Positions 1 to 9,548 of a stretch of 64,000 nucleotides of DNA are shown here, in pieces. Both the position numbers and the translations under genes were made by a program. The notes under the pieces were generated by a model. It had not been told where the DNA came from. It saw only the letters and a list, made by a program, of their open reading frames with translations, and did no database searches. This stretch comes from Bacteroidota bacterium (GTDB taxonomy: Bacteria > Bacteroidota > Bacteroidia > B-17B0 > Aurantibacillaceae), in NCBI GenBank assembly GCA_030684395.1, contig JAUXTT010000008.1, forward strand, positions 124,001 to 188,000, written 5' to 3'. Positions within the stretch are counted from its first letter, which is position 1, and each line of letters opens with the position of its first letter.

Positions 1-1
1 A

Positions 2-148
2 GACATTCAACAGGGCAGAATTAAATCTGCCAAACTGGAAACAGCAGAAAAAAACGGGAAGCTTATTTCGGTACGGGTAATCAAATCATCATCAGACGAT
101 GGCTCGCATATACCCGATGCGTTTTATCGTTCTTCGGGAGGTCCTTAG
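2..148 (+). CDS. C-terminal end of an unknown protein (5' partial)
   Basis: The second forward frame is open from the window edge for 48 codons and ends at TAG (146-148). The peptide is hydrophilic and ends in a Ser/Asp- and Gly-rich stretch (SSSDDGSHIPDAFYRSSGGP). The start lies outside the window and I do not recognise the family. The frame could be open by chance, because 48 codons is short, but its amino-acid composition is protein-like. No clear terminator follows. Confidence 0.4.
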   Translation, partial: DIQQGRIKSAKLETAEKNGKLISVRVIKSSSDDGSHIPDAFYRSSGGP

Positions 149-325
149 GTAACCTGCTGTGGTGGGGAATATCCTGCGGAGCGACCTGGAAGCAGCCGGA
201 AAAAACCGGTTTCAGTTCTAATTGGGTTTAAATTAATTCATCATCCGATAAATATTCGTAATCTTAAATGCACACATTGCATCCGCGCAAACGGGTTCCT
301 GTTTTAAAGGATCTACTCATTTCCT

Positions 326-486
326 CTAAGTATATCCTAATTTCTCAGCAATTACCGGATGTTTATCAAGCCAATCTTCAGCTCCTGAAGATCATTAAAA
401 TCATTTGATCCTTTTCCCACCGCAGGATTTTTTGACTCGTATGTTATGGTAACCGTTATTTTAGCTATTAGCTCTTCCTCTGACAT
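326..486 (-). pseudogene. Short conserved-looking protein interrupted by a one-base frameshift
   Basis: Reading leftwards from ATG at 486, with a good GGAGGG ribosome-binding site just upstream, the frame encodes MSEEELIAKITV... and stops at TAA (352-354) after 44 codons. In the neighbouring frame the same DNA encodes ELEDWLDKHPVIAEKLGYT and stops at TAG (326-328). This ending is much more protein-like than the -INIR tail of the first frame. Joining the two frames near base 385 gives a coherent protein of about 60 residues. It is either a real frameshift mutation, a sequencing error or, less likely, programmed frameshifting. The family is not recognised. If the frameshift is rejected, the CDS is 352-486. 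Confidence 0.35.
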
Positions 487-640
487 CTTTCCCTCCATTT
501 TACTGTAAAAATAAGGCAATAATAAGCTGTTAAAAGCTATAAATTGTAGCAATAAGGGTAATAAATATTAGTAAATTTAAGGGTGTGGGTTGCATCCAGT
601 AAGCTTCTGGTTATTTAGCGGGCTATAGGAGTTAAATTGG

Positions 641-648
641 TATATTTG
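641..648 (+). promoter_or_regulatory. Candidate Bacteroidota -7 element
   Basis: TATATTTG matches the TAnnTTTG -7 consensus of Bacteroidota primary sigma factors and lies about 75 bases before the ATG at 723. The -33 element upstream is weak, with only T-rich sequence around 611-616. It would drive the two-gene forward unit. Confidence 0.4.
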
Positions 649-722
649 AAGGTAGTTGATTATAGCAATAAAAACTGCGCTATTGGCGAAGCTAGGTAAT
701 TAGAAGAAAACCAATTTATCAG

Positions 723-1589
723 ATGAATATATTTAATTCTCCAAGACTAAGAGAAAGAAAACAGGGCGTTGAATTAATGGCCGAGTTATTTAAGGACAAA
801 GCAAAGTGTTATATAATACACTATTCTTGTGAATCATTCATTACAAATCATGGCAGGACACCAAGAATAACCTCAATTTGCATAAGGAATCTCAGAACGG
901 CTCAGACGAAATCTTTTTCCATTCATTTGCAAGCCCAAGTCGCTGGACTTGATTTTAATAATTTAACAATAGAGCAATATGATACTCTTGAGAAAGAAAT
1001 GCTCAATGATTTTTCCTCATTTACAAGACAATCCCCTTCACATAAATGGATTCATTGGAATATGCGAGATTCAAACTATGGTTTCGAGGCAATAAATAAT
1101 CGAATAAAAATTCTTCAAGGACAAATATTTGATATTTCTGATGACTTCAAATACGATTTACCAATAATTCTTGGGCAAATTTACACTTTTGGTTACGAAA
1201 AAAACAAACCCAAAGGTAGACTTCTAAATTTAGCCGAAAGAAATAATATTACTACTCAAACTGCATTAACTGGTGGCGAAGAGGCTACTGCCTTTGACAA
1301 TAAAGAGTATTTAAAACTTCACGTCTCAACGCTAAGAAAAGTTGACATTATTGCCAGCATAATCCATCGAATTGAAAATGAAGAACTGAAAGTTAACACA
1401 CCAAGAAAGCATATATATGGTTTAACTATGCCTGGGATTTTTATTTTAGTAAAGGAAACTCCTTGGTTGTTGTTTCTTATTGGAATACTTGGCTATTTTA
1501 TAGGCTCTGCACTAGAACCTGTAGTGCAACATGTGGTTGGAACTGATGATCTACAAACAATACAAGATACTCTGAAAAATAGTCGCTAA
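723..1589 (+). CDS. Unknown 288-residue protein with one C-terminal membrane segment
   Basis: I do not recognise a named family. The N-terminal half is soluble and mixed alpha/beta, with a YIIHYSCESF stretch near residue 31, ITSICIRNL near residue 50 and HWNMRDSNYGFEAINNR near residue 115. The His, Asp and Asn residues in these blocks would suit a nuclease-like or other enzymatic fold, but that is speculation. Residues about 240-265 (FILVKETPWLLFLIGILGYF) form one hydrophobic segment, followed by a short polar tail, so the protein is probably membrane-anchored with its bulk in the cytoplasm. An internal ATG at 777 is a possible alternative start. It lies 61 bases before the TPR/HEPN-like gene on the same strand, and both are visibly A/T-rich, suggesting a two-gene accessory unit. 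Confidence 0.75.
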   Translation: MNIFNSPRLRERKQGVELMAELFKDKAKCYIIHYSCESFITNHGRTPRITSICIRNLRTAQTKSFSIHLQAQVAGLDFNNLTIEQYDTLEKEMLNDFSSFTRQSPSHKWIHWNMRDSNYGFEAINNRIKILQGQIFDISDDFKYDLPIILGQIYTFGYEKNKPKGRLLNLAERNNITTQTALTGGEEATAFDNKEYLKLHVSTLRKVDIIASIIHRIENEELKVNTPRKHIYGLTMPGIFILVKETPWLLFLIGILGYFIGSALEPVVQHVVGTDDLQTIQDTLKNSR

Positions 1590-1650
1590 GATGTAGCAAG
1601 TATAACCTTGCTAAACAAAATTGAACATAAGACCAAATTAGAAAAAGCTA

Positions 1651-4122
1651 ATGACCAAGACAAAGGACCAGATTACTGATAAATACACCGAAGAAATAGA
1701 TAAAGCTTGGGTAGAGTTTCAAAACAATAATTACGATAAGGCAGAAGCTATTTGCAACGCACTAGTTATTGAATTTCCTGAAACGCTAGGGTCTTTTTAC
1801 TTATTGGGACATATTTATTCAGAACAAGGACAGCTAGAAAAAGCTTTGGAACAATTTTCTATCGCTTTGGAAAAAGATAAAGAAAAGAAAGCCGGTGGAC
1901 ACATAAATTATTGGATTGGACGATTGTATAACAAGTATTCTATATTCGAGCAGACGAATATTCTATACAATACTGATAAAGCAAAACAATGTTATCACAA
2001 AGCAATAGAGTACGAAAATTATCCACCTGATGTTATATATCAACTTCAGTATGAGTATAAGAATGACTATGATAGGATTAAATTTTATGAGGAAGGAATT
2101 AAAAAATTCCCAAACGAAACAAATTTCTATATTCTTATTTCCCAAATTTACACAAGATTAGAACATCCTAATAGGGCAATAGAACGACTTAATGATGCAC
2201 TTGAAAAAGGATTAAAATCTGCCAGTCTTTATTACAATGTAGGGGAGTTTTATTTTAGGAAAAAACAATTTTCTCAAAGCAGAACCTTTTATACAGATGC
2301 CATAAACTTAAACGAGCACTATCCTCATAGTAACTATGCACTCAATTATGCTATTGCAAACTCCTTTTTCAACGAAGGAGATTTCTTTAATGCAGAAACT
2401 TATTACAAAAAATCATTTGAAGAGTCCTCAAATAAATATAATTCCTGGTTTGGCTTCTTCGGGTTAATTCTTGTTTATACCAAGCGAAACAAAATAGAAG
2501 ATGCTCAGAACCTAATTAGTGAAATGATTATTGATGAAGAAATATTTTTTGATGAAGAAATATTGAGTACAGGTCCATTTTGGTTAGATTCTCAAGTAAT
2601 TGAAACGATAACATTAGCACACGACAAAAAAAAAATAAATGCAATATTCAAATCATTAAAGTTTTCAGAAAAGAATAATCAATTCCTAGGCAAACTTTGG
2701 TTAATAAAGGGATTGCTTGCAAAAATCATGGGCAAGCATTTAGATCGTTATACTTTTCTTAAAAATTCTTTAAAGTATCTTTCTGCATACAAACATGAAT
2801 TTCTGTATATAGAACTATGCTCCATTTACACAGATTTAATTTCTCAAAAAACAGAAAAAGAACAAGATTTAAGTCAGACTATAAAACTGTTTAAATCAGA
2901 TTTAGAAAATTATCCTGTATCGTTTCGAATAAATTCGGTTCAAATTCTTGATACTTTAATTAACGCCTTGTTTAAAGCGAAATATTATAAAGACATTGTT
3001 GAAATTTATCATTTCTTTACAGAAGAACAAGTAACAGAAGCTGAAGTTTGGTTTGAAGTAGGCTATTCCTTAAACGAAATAAAAGAATACAACGATGCAA
3101 AAATCGCATATGAGAAACATATAAATATAAAGGGAGAATCGAGCGCGTCCCTAAATAACCTAGCTAATATTTATAAATCCCTAGATAATCTTCCAACAGC
3201 GATAGAATTATATAAGCGCGGTTTGGAATTAGACCCAAAGGATGAAACTCTAAAAAATAATTTAGCTAGAACCCTAAAACAATTAGAGAAAATAGAGCGT
3301 GATAAGAATCAGAAAAAAGCACTAGATGTTTATTTTAAATCGGCGCTAAAATTAGTCCAACAAGAAAACAATTTTGTCATTGATAAGCTTAGTAAATTTA
3401 TATTAAACATAAAAAGAGATGAGAGCTTTAAGAATTGGGAAGCTCCCATACAAAAATATAAATTCCCTGTTTTAATGGGAACTGATAAGCAAAAAGCAGA
3501 ATCGTTGAGAATTCAATGGTTAAAAAAAAATTATATCCAAGAGACTGATAACAGGGATGCACATAATGTAATAATATATTTAATTAACCCATATCTTGAA
3601 ACTGAAATAACAAAAATCAATAATTCCAAGATACCTGAAAATTGGATAAGTGGGTTTGATAATGTTTCAATAGGAAAACTTGAAGATATTGGATACTTTG
3701 AATTAGCTAGTAAAATCCAAAAAGTAAATAAAAAATTTAAACCATTACTCGAAAGAGATTTTAATGAACTTGTTTTTAATTATATAGTTCGAAATGAAAA
3801 AGCTACAATTGTTTTGTCTGGATCATTAGTTGAACTGGCTCTAACTTATCACTGCGAGAAAAAGAAAACCACTCAAATCCCGTACATTGATTCCAAGGGG
3901 AACCCTAAACATAAAAAACTTTATGATTGTGTTCTAAACGATTTGATTTCTTATGCTGAAAAACACCTATTTTTTGGTTCAGATTTTCCTCATTTGAGTA
4001 ACTTATCAAGAATATACCGGAATTTCATTCATCCAGGCCGAGAATTAAAAGACAAACTTGATAAACCAAAATGTGATTTGTGTTTTATTAGTACCACGGA
4101 AATTTTGCGAAAAGTACTGTGA
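1651..4122 (+). CDS. TPR-repeat protein with HEPN-like C-terminal domain
   Basis: This 823-residue protein has tetratricopeptide repeats over roughly residues 15-260 and again at about 420-560; good examples are the YLLGHIYSEQGQLEKALEQF helix pair and SLNNLANIYKSLDNLPTAIE. TPRs mediate protein contacts. The last ~150 residues form a different alpha-helical domain containing SLVELALTYHCEKK and, near the end, SRIYRNFIHPGRE. This RN-containing Arg-x6-His pattern is like the catalytic motif of HEPN domains, which are often RNases in defence and toxin systems. There is no signal peptide. It ends 22 bases from the convergent dnaE stop. TPRs are clear from the sequence; the HEPN assignment is an inference from the motif and helical context; the cellular role is unknown. 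Confidence 0.8.
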   Translation: MTKTKDQITDKYTEEIDKAWVEFQNNNYDKAEAICNALVIEFPETLGSFYLLGHIYSEQGQLEKALEQFSIALEKDKEKKAGGHINYWIGRLYNKYSIFEQTNILYNTDKAKQCYHKAIEYENYPPDVIYQLQYEYKNDYDRIKFYEEGIKKFPNETNFYILISQIYTRLEHPNRAIERLNDALEKGLKSASLYYNVGEFYFRKKQFSQSRTFYTDAINLNEHYPHSNYALNYAIANSFFNEGDFFNAETYYKKSFEESSNKYNSWFGFFGLILVYTKRNKIEDAQNLISEMIIDEEIFFDEEILSTGPFWLDSQVIETITLAHDKKKINAIFKSLKFSEKNNQFLGKLWLIKGLLAKIMGKHLDRYTFLKNSLKYLSAYKHEFLYIELCSIYTDLISQKTEKEQDLSQTIKLFKSDLENYPVSFRINSVQILDTLINALFKAKYYKDIVEIYHFFTEEQVTEAEVWFEVGYSLNEIKEYNDAKIAYEKHINIKGESSASLNNLANIYKSLDNLPTAIELYKRGLELDPKDETLKNNLARTLKQLEKIERDKNQKKALDVYFKSALKLVQQENNFVIDKLSKFILNIKRDESFKNWEAPIQKYKFPVLMGTDKQKAESLRIQWLKKNYIQETDNRDAHNVIIYLINPYLETEITKINNSKIPENWISGFDNVSIGKLEDIGYFELASKIQKVNKKFKPLLERDFNELVFNYIVRNEKATIVLSGSLVELALTYHCEKKKTTQIPYIDSKGNPKHKKLYDCVLNDLISYAEKHLFFGSDFPHLSNLSRIYRNFIHPGRELKDKLDKPKCDLCFISTTEILRKVL

Positions 4123-4144
4123 ACCCTCAAGAGTTTCTCGTTCT

Positions 4145-7100
4145 CTAACTCAAACTACTCTCCACATAATGCATCTTCTCAAACTCATCTAAGAGATCTT
4201 TGGTGATGCTGAGTTTATTTACTTTTGATTGGAGTTTTACAAGTGAGTTCTCTGTGGTGTCTTCCACTACAATTTCGTAGCTGCTTTTTCCTTCTAAAGT
4301 ATTTTTAGCGAGTAATTCGGTTATTGAGTTCAATGCGTTCTCGTCGAGGTTGGCTGAATTTATTTTTAGTTGTAAGTGTTTAAATGCCTGTTGCATTAAT
4401 TCAGATAACAAACCAATCTTACTTACTTTAAATTCAAGATTATCTGCTTGTCCAAATCTTGCCTGAATCCTGCCCTTCACGTATACAAACTGGTTGGGTG
4501 CAAAATAGGTTCTGAACTTCATGTAGTCTTCACCAAACATTACAAATTCAAAACTTCCGCCATAATCTTCCAAACGGAATTTACCCCATGGGTTTCCGTT
4601 CTTCTGTGAGATCCGTTCTTCTGCAAAAGTTATAATTCCTGCTACTCCCATTTCTTTGTTCACCAAAGGTTTTAAGTCGGCAAGTTCGGTGAGTGTATTA
4701 CGGCAGGCAAATTTCATTTCGTATTTAAACATATCGAGCGGGTGGCCCGAAATGTAAAATCCTACTACTTCTTTTTCCTTAGCAAGTTGATCTAATTGTC
4801 CCCATGGTTCAATGGTAGGTAACGCAGGCTCTTGTATGTCCATCTCATCCGTTTCATCAAACATATTTACCTGAGAAGTGTCTGTCATACTGTTCAGACT
4901 ATTACCATATTTAATGATCTTCTCTGTAAGCGTTAATCCGTCTTTCAGATCAGGTTTAAAGAACATAGCACGGTGAATTCCTTCAAAAGAATCAAATGCT
5001 CCGGCCTGCGCCAATGCTTCCAAACTTTTTTTGTTTACCGCTTTGGTATCGAGTCTGCGTGCAATATCAAATACAGAAATATATTTTCCTGCTTCTTTAC
5101 GCTGAGTAACAATTCCTTCTACCACGTTTGCGCCAACACCTTTAATAGCAGCCATTCCAAAACGAATTTCTCCTTTATCGTTTACCGAGAAATCACCGAT
5201 ACTCTCATTCACATCCGGCCCAAGAACAACCAGTCCCATACGTTTACATTCTTCCATAAAGAATGTAACACTTTCAATATTACCCATGTTATGAGTAAGC
5301 ACCGAAGCCATAAACTCAGCAGGGTAATTAGCTTTTATGTATGCAGTTTGAAATGCCACATAAGCATAACAGGTAGAGTGAGATTTGTTGAAGGCATAAG
5401 ATGCAAAGGCTTCCCAGTCGGTCCACACTTTTTCGGCAACTGCAGTATCGTGTCCGTTGGTTTTACAACCATCTAGGAACTTGCTCTTCATTTTATTAAG
5501 AACGTCGATCTGCTTTTTACCCATTGCCTTACGAAGTACATCGGCATCACCCTTTGTAAAATTCGCAAGCTTCTGCGACAAACGCATTACCTGTTCCTGA
5601 TACACCGTGATCCCATAAGTCTCCTGTAGAAACTCATCCATTCCTTCCAGCTCATAAACAATGGGTTCAATACCATGTTTACGTTTAATGTAGTTAGGAA
5701 TGTATGCAATTGGACCCGGACGATACAAGGCGTTCATCGCAATAAGATCCGTTAATGCATCGGGCTTCAATTCTTTCAAAGCCTTTTGCATACCATCACT
5801 TTCAAACTGGAACACACCGTTTGTTTCGCCGCGTTGAAAAAGCTCGTATGTTTTTACATCATCTAAAGGAATATCATCGATATCAATCACAATTCCATGA
5901 CGTTCTTTTACATGTTTTAATGCATCTTTAATAATGGTAAGCGTACGCAAACCTAAGAAGTCCATCTTTAGCAAACCTGCAGATTCAGCAACCGAGTTAT
6001 CGAACTGCGTAACGAGCATGTCGCTATCCTTTGCTTTACAAACCGGAACGAATTTAGAAAGTTCGTCAGGCGTGATGATAATACCACAGGCATGAATACC
6101 GGTGTTACGTACACAGCCTTCCAGCTCGTAAGCTTGTTTTAATACATCCGCCTGTAAACCTTTTTCTTCAGAGAGCTTACGGAAATTGTGTGATTGCTCC
6201 ACAAACTCACGACGATCTTTGATGTCGTCTAAATATTTTTTATTGATCCCTTCCGGTGCCAATAATTTATGTAAAGAAGCTGCGGGTGTTAAAGGAAATG
6301 CTTTTGCAAGGTTATTGGCATCCATTAAAGGAAGGTTCAAAACCCTTGCTGTATCTTTGATCGCGGATTTACCACCCATGGTACCATAAGTGATGATCTG
6401 CGCTACCTGATCTTTTCCGTATTTATTAATTACGTACTCAATTACTTTTCCACGACCTAAATCATCGAAGTCAATATCTATATCGGGCATGGAAATACGA
6501 TCCGGATTTAAGAAACGCTCAAAGAGGAGATCGTACTTAATAGGATCCACATTGGTAATCCACAAACAATAAGCAATGGCAGAACCGGCAGCAGATCCAC
6601 GACCGGGACCAACAGCTACATCCATTTTACGTGCTTCAGCAATGAAATCGGCAACAATTAAGAAATAACCGGGATAACCCATTTTCTCGATGGTTGCTAA
6701 TTCGAAATCAATACGTTCTTGTATTTCAGGAGTAAGTTCAGGATAACGTTTGTGCATCCCTTTATAAGTCCAGTCTTTTAAGAAGATGAACTGTTCCGCA
6801 ATTTTACGGATCTCTTTTTTCTGATTTTCTATTTCTGCTTCGGGAACATTTTTTTCTTCCCATCCCTTTAAGCGATAACCAACAAGACGTTCGAAAGAAG
6901 CTTCAATTTCATCTTTCTTTTCGGTGATAAAACTTTCTTCAATTACGAATGCCGGTAATAATACATCGCGACCTAGTTTATAAGCTTCAACTTTATTTAC
7001 AATTTCATTAGTAGTTTCAATTGCCTCCGGATGATCGCTGAATAATTGGATCATCTCTTGTGGTGAACGGAAATAAAATTCATGGTTAGGGAAACCAAAA

Positions 7101-8620
7101 CGGAAGCCTCTACCCTTACCTACCGGCGTTTCTTTTAACTCACCTTCTTTTACACACAATAAAATATCGTGAGAGTTCGCACCTTTTTTATCGAGGTAAT
7201 AATTGTTGTTTGCAGCAAAATATTTCACACCGTACTTAGCAGCAAAGCGAAGTAAGACCTGATTAACGTGTTCCTCTTCAGGAATGTTGTGACGGTTTAA
7301 CTCTACATAAAAATCTTCGCCAAATAAATTATGCCAGTACTTAAAAGCTTCTTCTGCCTGCTCTTCACCAACATTTAAAATTAAGTTTGGAATTTCGCCT
7401 GTTAAAGAACCTGTGGTTGCGATCAATCCTTCGGCATGTTGTTCTAAAACTGTTTTATCAATTCTTGGAACGTAATAAAATCCTTTAGTAAAACCAATAG
7501 AACTTAACTTGGATAAGTTGGTGTAACCTGCTTTGGTCTTGGCAAAGAAAACTTGCGTGAAACCATTATCCTGCTTAGTTTTATCCAGATGGTCTTTATT
7601 GATGTTAAGTTCGCAACCGATGATAGCTTTTAGTTCATTTTTCTTCTCCCCTATCTTCTCTCCCTTGGCAACCGCTTCGTTATGTGTTTTAATTCCTTTG
7701 TTCGCCTTATCAACCGACTGCCAGAATAAAAACGCACCGTACATATTACCATGATCGGTAAGCGCAACACCGGGGCAATTGTACTCTACCGCCCTTTTTA
7801 CAATACTGTCTATATCGCTGGTAGACTGCTGAACAGAGAATTGTGAGTGATTGTGTAAATGCGAGTACTGAAGCTTTGAAACATCAATATCCGACGTTTG
7901 CTTTTTCTCTCCGCCGGTGGCTGAGGCACTCGAAGCCCCGGTCTTCCTTTCTTTCCAATCCTGTTCGTGCTTGTATAATGCACTAAGATCAGGAGCAATA
8001 TAATTGAGCGTTTGCAGATCAGCTCCGGCTAATTCTTTTACTTTAGTGATTCCTCGTTTAATGATCTCGAAGAAAACTTTAGCTGTAGCAGTAACGTCGA
8101 ATGCAGCGTTGTGAGCCTCCGCAAACGTATCGTTAAATAATTTGGAATATAATTCAGTTAATGTAGGCCATTTGAATTTACCACCACGTCCGCCCGGAAT
8201 AGCACAGAATTCAGTAGTTTCATCATTCTTCGTATCAATTACACCTTTACCTTCAAATACATTTGAAAGTCCGCAACGTAATAATTCAGAACCAATAATA
8301 TTAATATCAAATTCAATGTTGTGTCCACACATGTAAGAGCTTTGTCCAACAGCGGCAATGAACTTTTCTAATGTTCCTTTCAGGTTTTTACCTTCTTCGT
8401 TTGCACGTTCGTTGGTGATACCATGGATTTGAACTGCATTAAAAGGAATAGTATAACCTTCGGGTTTTACGATAATGGAATCGTGCTGCAATAAATTTCC
8501 ATTTGCGTCGTGCAATTGCCATGCAACCTGAACCATTCTCGGCCAATTATCGAAATCGGTAAGCGGTGCATTGTAATTACGTGGTAAGCCGGTGGTTTCT
8601 GTATCGAATATTAAAAACAT
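4145..8620 (-). CDS. dnaE: DNA polymerase III alpha subunit with fused N-terminal proofreading exonuclease
   Basis: This is the replicative DNA polymerase catalytic subunit (1491 residues). The N-terminus is a DEDDh 3'-5' exonuclease: D6/E8 in FDTETTGLP, D105 in HNIEFD, and H170 with D175 in HNAAFD. A linker of about 60 residues leads to the PHP domain, with HLHNHS at 254-259 and TDHG at 288-291. The polymerase core follows, with GPGRGSAAGSA near 673 and the catalytic MPDIDIDF near 711. Next come the helix-hairpin-helix region and an OB-fold near 1320-1400. Fusion of the epsilon-type exonuclease to alpha is common in Bacteroidota and explains the length compared with about 1160 residues for E. 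coli DnaE. It appears monocistronic; the next upstream gene is about 300 bases away. Confidence 0.97.
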   Translation of the reverse strand: MFLIFDTETTGLPRNYNAPLTDFDNWPRMVQVAWQLHDANGNLLQHDSIIVKPEGYTIPFNAVQIHGITNERANEEGKNLKGTLEKFIAAVGQSSYMCGHNIEFDINIIGSELLRCGLSNVFEGKGVIDTKNDETTEFCAIPGGRGGKFKWPTLTELYSKLFNDTFAEAHNAAFDVTATAKVFFEIIKRGITKVKELAGADLQTLNYIAPDLSALYKHEQDWKERKTGASSASATGGEKKQTSDIDVSKLQYSHLHNHSQFSVQQSTSDIDSIVKRAVEYNCPGVALTDHGNMYGAFLFWQSVDKANKGIKTHNEAVAKGEKIGEKKNELKAIIGCELNINKDHLDKTKQDNGFTQVFFAKTKAGYTNLSKLSSIGFTKGFYYVPRIDKTVLEQHAEGLIATTGSLTGEIPNLILNVGEEQAEEAFKYWHNLFGEDFYVELNRHNIPEEEHVNQVLLRFAAKYGVKYFAANNNYYLDKKGANSHDILLCVKEGELKETPVGKGRGFRFGFPNHEFYFRSPQEMIQLFSDHPEAIETTNEIVNKVEAYKLGRDVLLPAFVIEESFITEKKDEIEASFERLVGYRLKGWEEKNVPEAEIENQKKEIRKIAEQFIFLKDWTYKGMHKRYPELTPEIQERIDFELATIEKMGYPGYFLIVADFIAEARKMDVAVGPGRGSAAGSAIAYCLWITNVDPIKYDLLFERFLNPDRISMPDIDIDFDDLGRGKVIEYVINKYGKDQVAQIITYGTMGGKSAIKDTARVLNLPLMDANNLAKAFPLTPAASLHKLLAPEGINKKYLDDIKDRREFVEQSHNFRKLSEEKGLQADVLKQAYELEGCVRNTGIHACGIIITPDELSKFVPVCKAKDSDMLVTQFDNSVAESAGLLKMDFLGLRTLTIIKDALKHVKERHGIVIDIDDIPLDDVKTYELFQRGETNGVFQFESDGMQKALKELKPDALTDLIAMNALYRPGPIAYIPNYIKRKHGIEPIVYELEGMDEFLQETYGITVYQEQVMRLSQKLANFTKGDADVLRKAMGKKQIDVLNKMKSKFLDGCKTNGHDTAVAEKVWTDWEAFASYAFNKSHSTCYAYVAFQTAYIKANYPAEFMASVLTHNMGNIESVTFFMEECKRMGLVVLGPDVNESIGDFSVNDKGEIRFGMAAIKGVGANVVEGIVTQRKEAGKYISVFDIARRLDTKAVNKKSLEALAQAGAFDSFEGIHRAMFFKPDLKDGLTLTEKIIKYGNSLNSMTDTSQVNMFDETDEMDIQEPALPTIEPWGQLDQLAKEKEVVGFYISGHPLDMFKYEMKFACRNTLTELADLKPLVNKEMGVAGIITFAEERISQKNGNPWGKFRLEDYGGSFEFVMFGEDYMKFRTYFAPNQFVYVKGRIQARFGQADNLEFKVSKIGLLSELMQQAFKHLQLKINSANLDENALNSITELLAKNTLEGKSSYEIVVEDTTENSLVKLQSKVNKLSITKDLLDEFEKMHYVESSLS

Positions 8621-8745
8621 GCGCTAATTCAAAAGTGAAAAATTAAAAAGTGAAAAAGGAAGGGAATACCCTCCAAAATCAGAGCACTAAATTTACGGAG
8701 AAAAGAAGGTTTTTGGGAGGGGTGTTGATAAAAAGGAAGAACTTG

Positions 8746-8919
8746 GAATGGCACGCAGATGACACTGATGGCTTATGATTTACTATGATTTTTGAAGGAT
8801 AAGTTGATGGAAAGTTGATTTATCATGATTTTAAATAATCAGTTCAATTAGATCTTAAAAATCCGCGCCTCCCGCCTGAACGAATTCATTCGGGCAGGCG
8901 CGTCATCTGCGTGCCATTC
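8746..8919. repeat. Palindromic intergenic repeat element, copy 1
   Basis: The 302-base gap between dnaE and the PH-domain gene contains no gene. It is bounded by an exact 18-base inverted repeat: GAATGGCACGCAGATGAC at 8746-8763 and its complement at 8902-8919. The inside is A/T-rich with several GATTTA/GATTTT blocks, and a second, G+C-rich hairpin abuts the right arm. A related, more decayed element lies at 9549-9650. The structure suggests a MITE- or REP-like mobile intergenic repeat; no coding capacity is visible. Confidence 0.6.
8864..8902 (-). terminator. Strong G+C-rich hairpin, probable terminator of the PH-domain gene
   Basis: An outer stem CGCGCCT (8864-8870) pairs with AGGCGCG (8896-8902), with an inner GCCTG/CAGGC and CGAA/TTCG stem. 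Read on the reverse strand it is followed by GGATTTTTAAG, so it could terminate transcripts from 8923-9477. The same hairpin could instead be part of the repeat element. Confidence 0.5.
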
Positions 8920-8922
8920 TCC

Positions 8923-9477
8923 CTATCGGGATTTCAGCACATTTTTAATCTCGATCAACTCATTTTTGATATCATTCAACAATTGTACGTCAGAAGCACT
9001 TGTAACAGCTGCTGCAGGTTGGTTAAAAGAGTATTTTTCTTTTATTATTTTTTCCCGTTGAGCAAGGATAGTATCTTTAAAATCAATCGCATTTTCTATC
9101 CCTAACATACTCATCATATTCTGACTGTGGCTGCTTCCTCCTCCACCGGCTGTTTCTACTTTAATAAGCGTAAGCCCAAAATAACGCAAAACAGGCCCGC
9201 CTATAAAAGAAAGATCCTGAATGTTTTCCAGGGGAATTGTTTTCTCAATGTGAATTATTAATCCCTTCGAGAAATTAAGTGTTTTATTGGTCAGCGTACA
9301 GGATAATGTCTTAAAGAATTTCCCGCTCAACCACTGCCCCAATCCGAAGATCCAAAAGGGAATCAGAATAATTCCAATAAAACTGGTGATGAGAAAAAAG
9401 AGGACGATAAAGAAAATATAGGTCTTGACTTTTGGGTTAAAAGTGGCGGATCTTAAGATGATCGTTTCTTCTTGCAT
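8923..9477 (-). CDS. Membrane-anchored bacterial PH-domain protein (bPH2 / YdbS-YdbT type)
   Basis: This 184-residue protein has a hydrophobic hairpin at about residues 15-50 (YIFFIVLFFLITSFIGIILI, then a second segment), followed by a small beta-rich domain with ENIQDLSFIGGPVLRYFGLT. That signature is typical of the bacterial PH-like domain once called DUF304. The C-terminal ~60 residues look helical or coiled coil (LLNDIKNELIEIKNVLKS). Members of this family sit in the membrane with the PH domain in the cytoplasm; their biochemical role is mostly unknown. It stands alone between two repeat elements, unrelated to the polysaccharide operon whose terminator precedes it. Confidence 0.85.
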   Translation of the reverse strand: MQEETIILRSATFNPKVKTYIFFIVLFFLITSFIGIILIPFWIFGLGQWLSGKFFKTLSCTLTNKTLNFSKGLIIHIEKTIPLENIQDLSFIGGPVLRYFGLTLIKVETAGGGGSSHSQNMMSMLGIENAIDFKDTILAQREKIIKEKYSFNQPAAAVTSASDVQLLNDIKNELIEIKNVLKSR

Positions 9478-9518
9478 AATAAATAATTTGGAGATAAATG
9501 TAAGAAAATACGGGACAC

Positions 9519-9540
9519 AAAAAAAGGAAGCAATGCTTCC
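9519..9540 (-). terminator. Intrinsic terminator at the end of the polysaccharide operon
   Basis: Read on the reverse strand, GGAAGC-ATT-GCTTCC is followed directly by seven T residues. It lies 134 bases past the stop of the last operon gene (9674) and just before the start of the PH-domain gene. It is the only convincing intrinsic terminator on this strand between here and 58828. Confidence 0.6.
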
Positions 9541-9548
9541 AACAGATA

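Noticed and set aside
149-325. Possible RNA gene or riboswitch in the first intergenic region
   Set aside because: Only a weak ACCGG-type hairpin near 198-210 was seen; no tRNA or known riboswitch pattern.
4973-5476. 167-codon open frame opposite dnaE
   Set aside because: It lies wholly antisense to the conserved polymerase domain of dnaE, has a Cys/Phe/Ser-rich composition typical of antisense frames and shows no family features.
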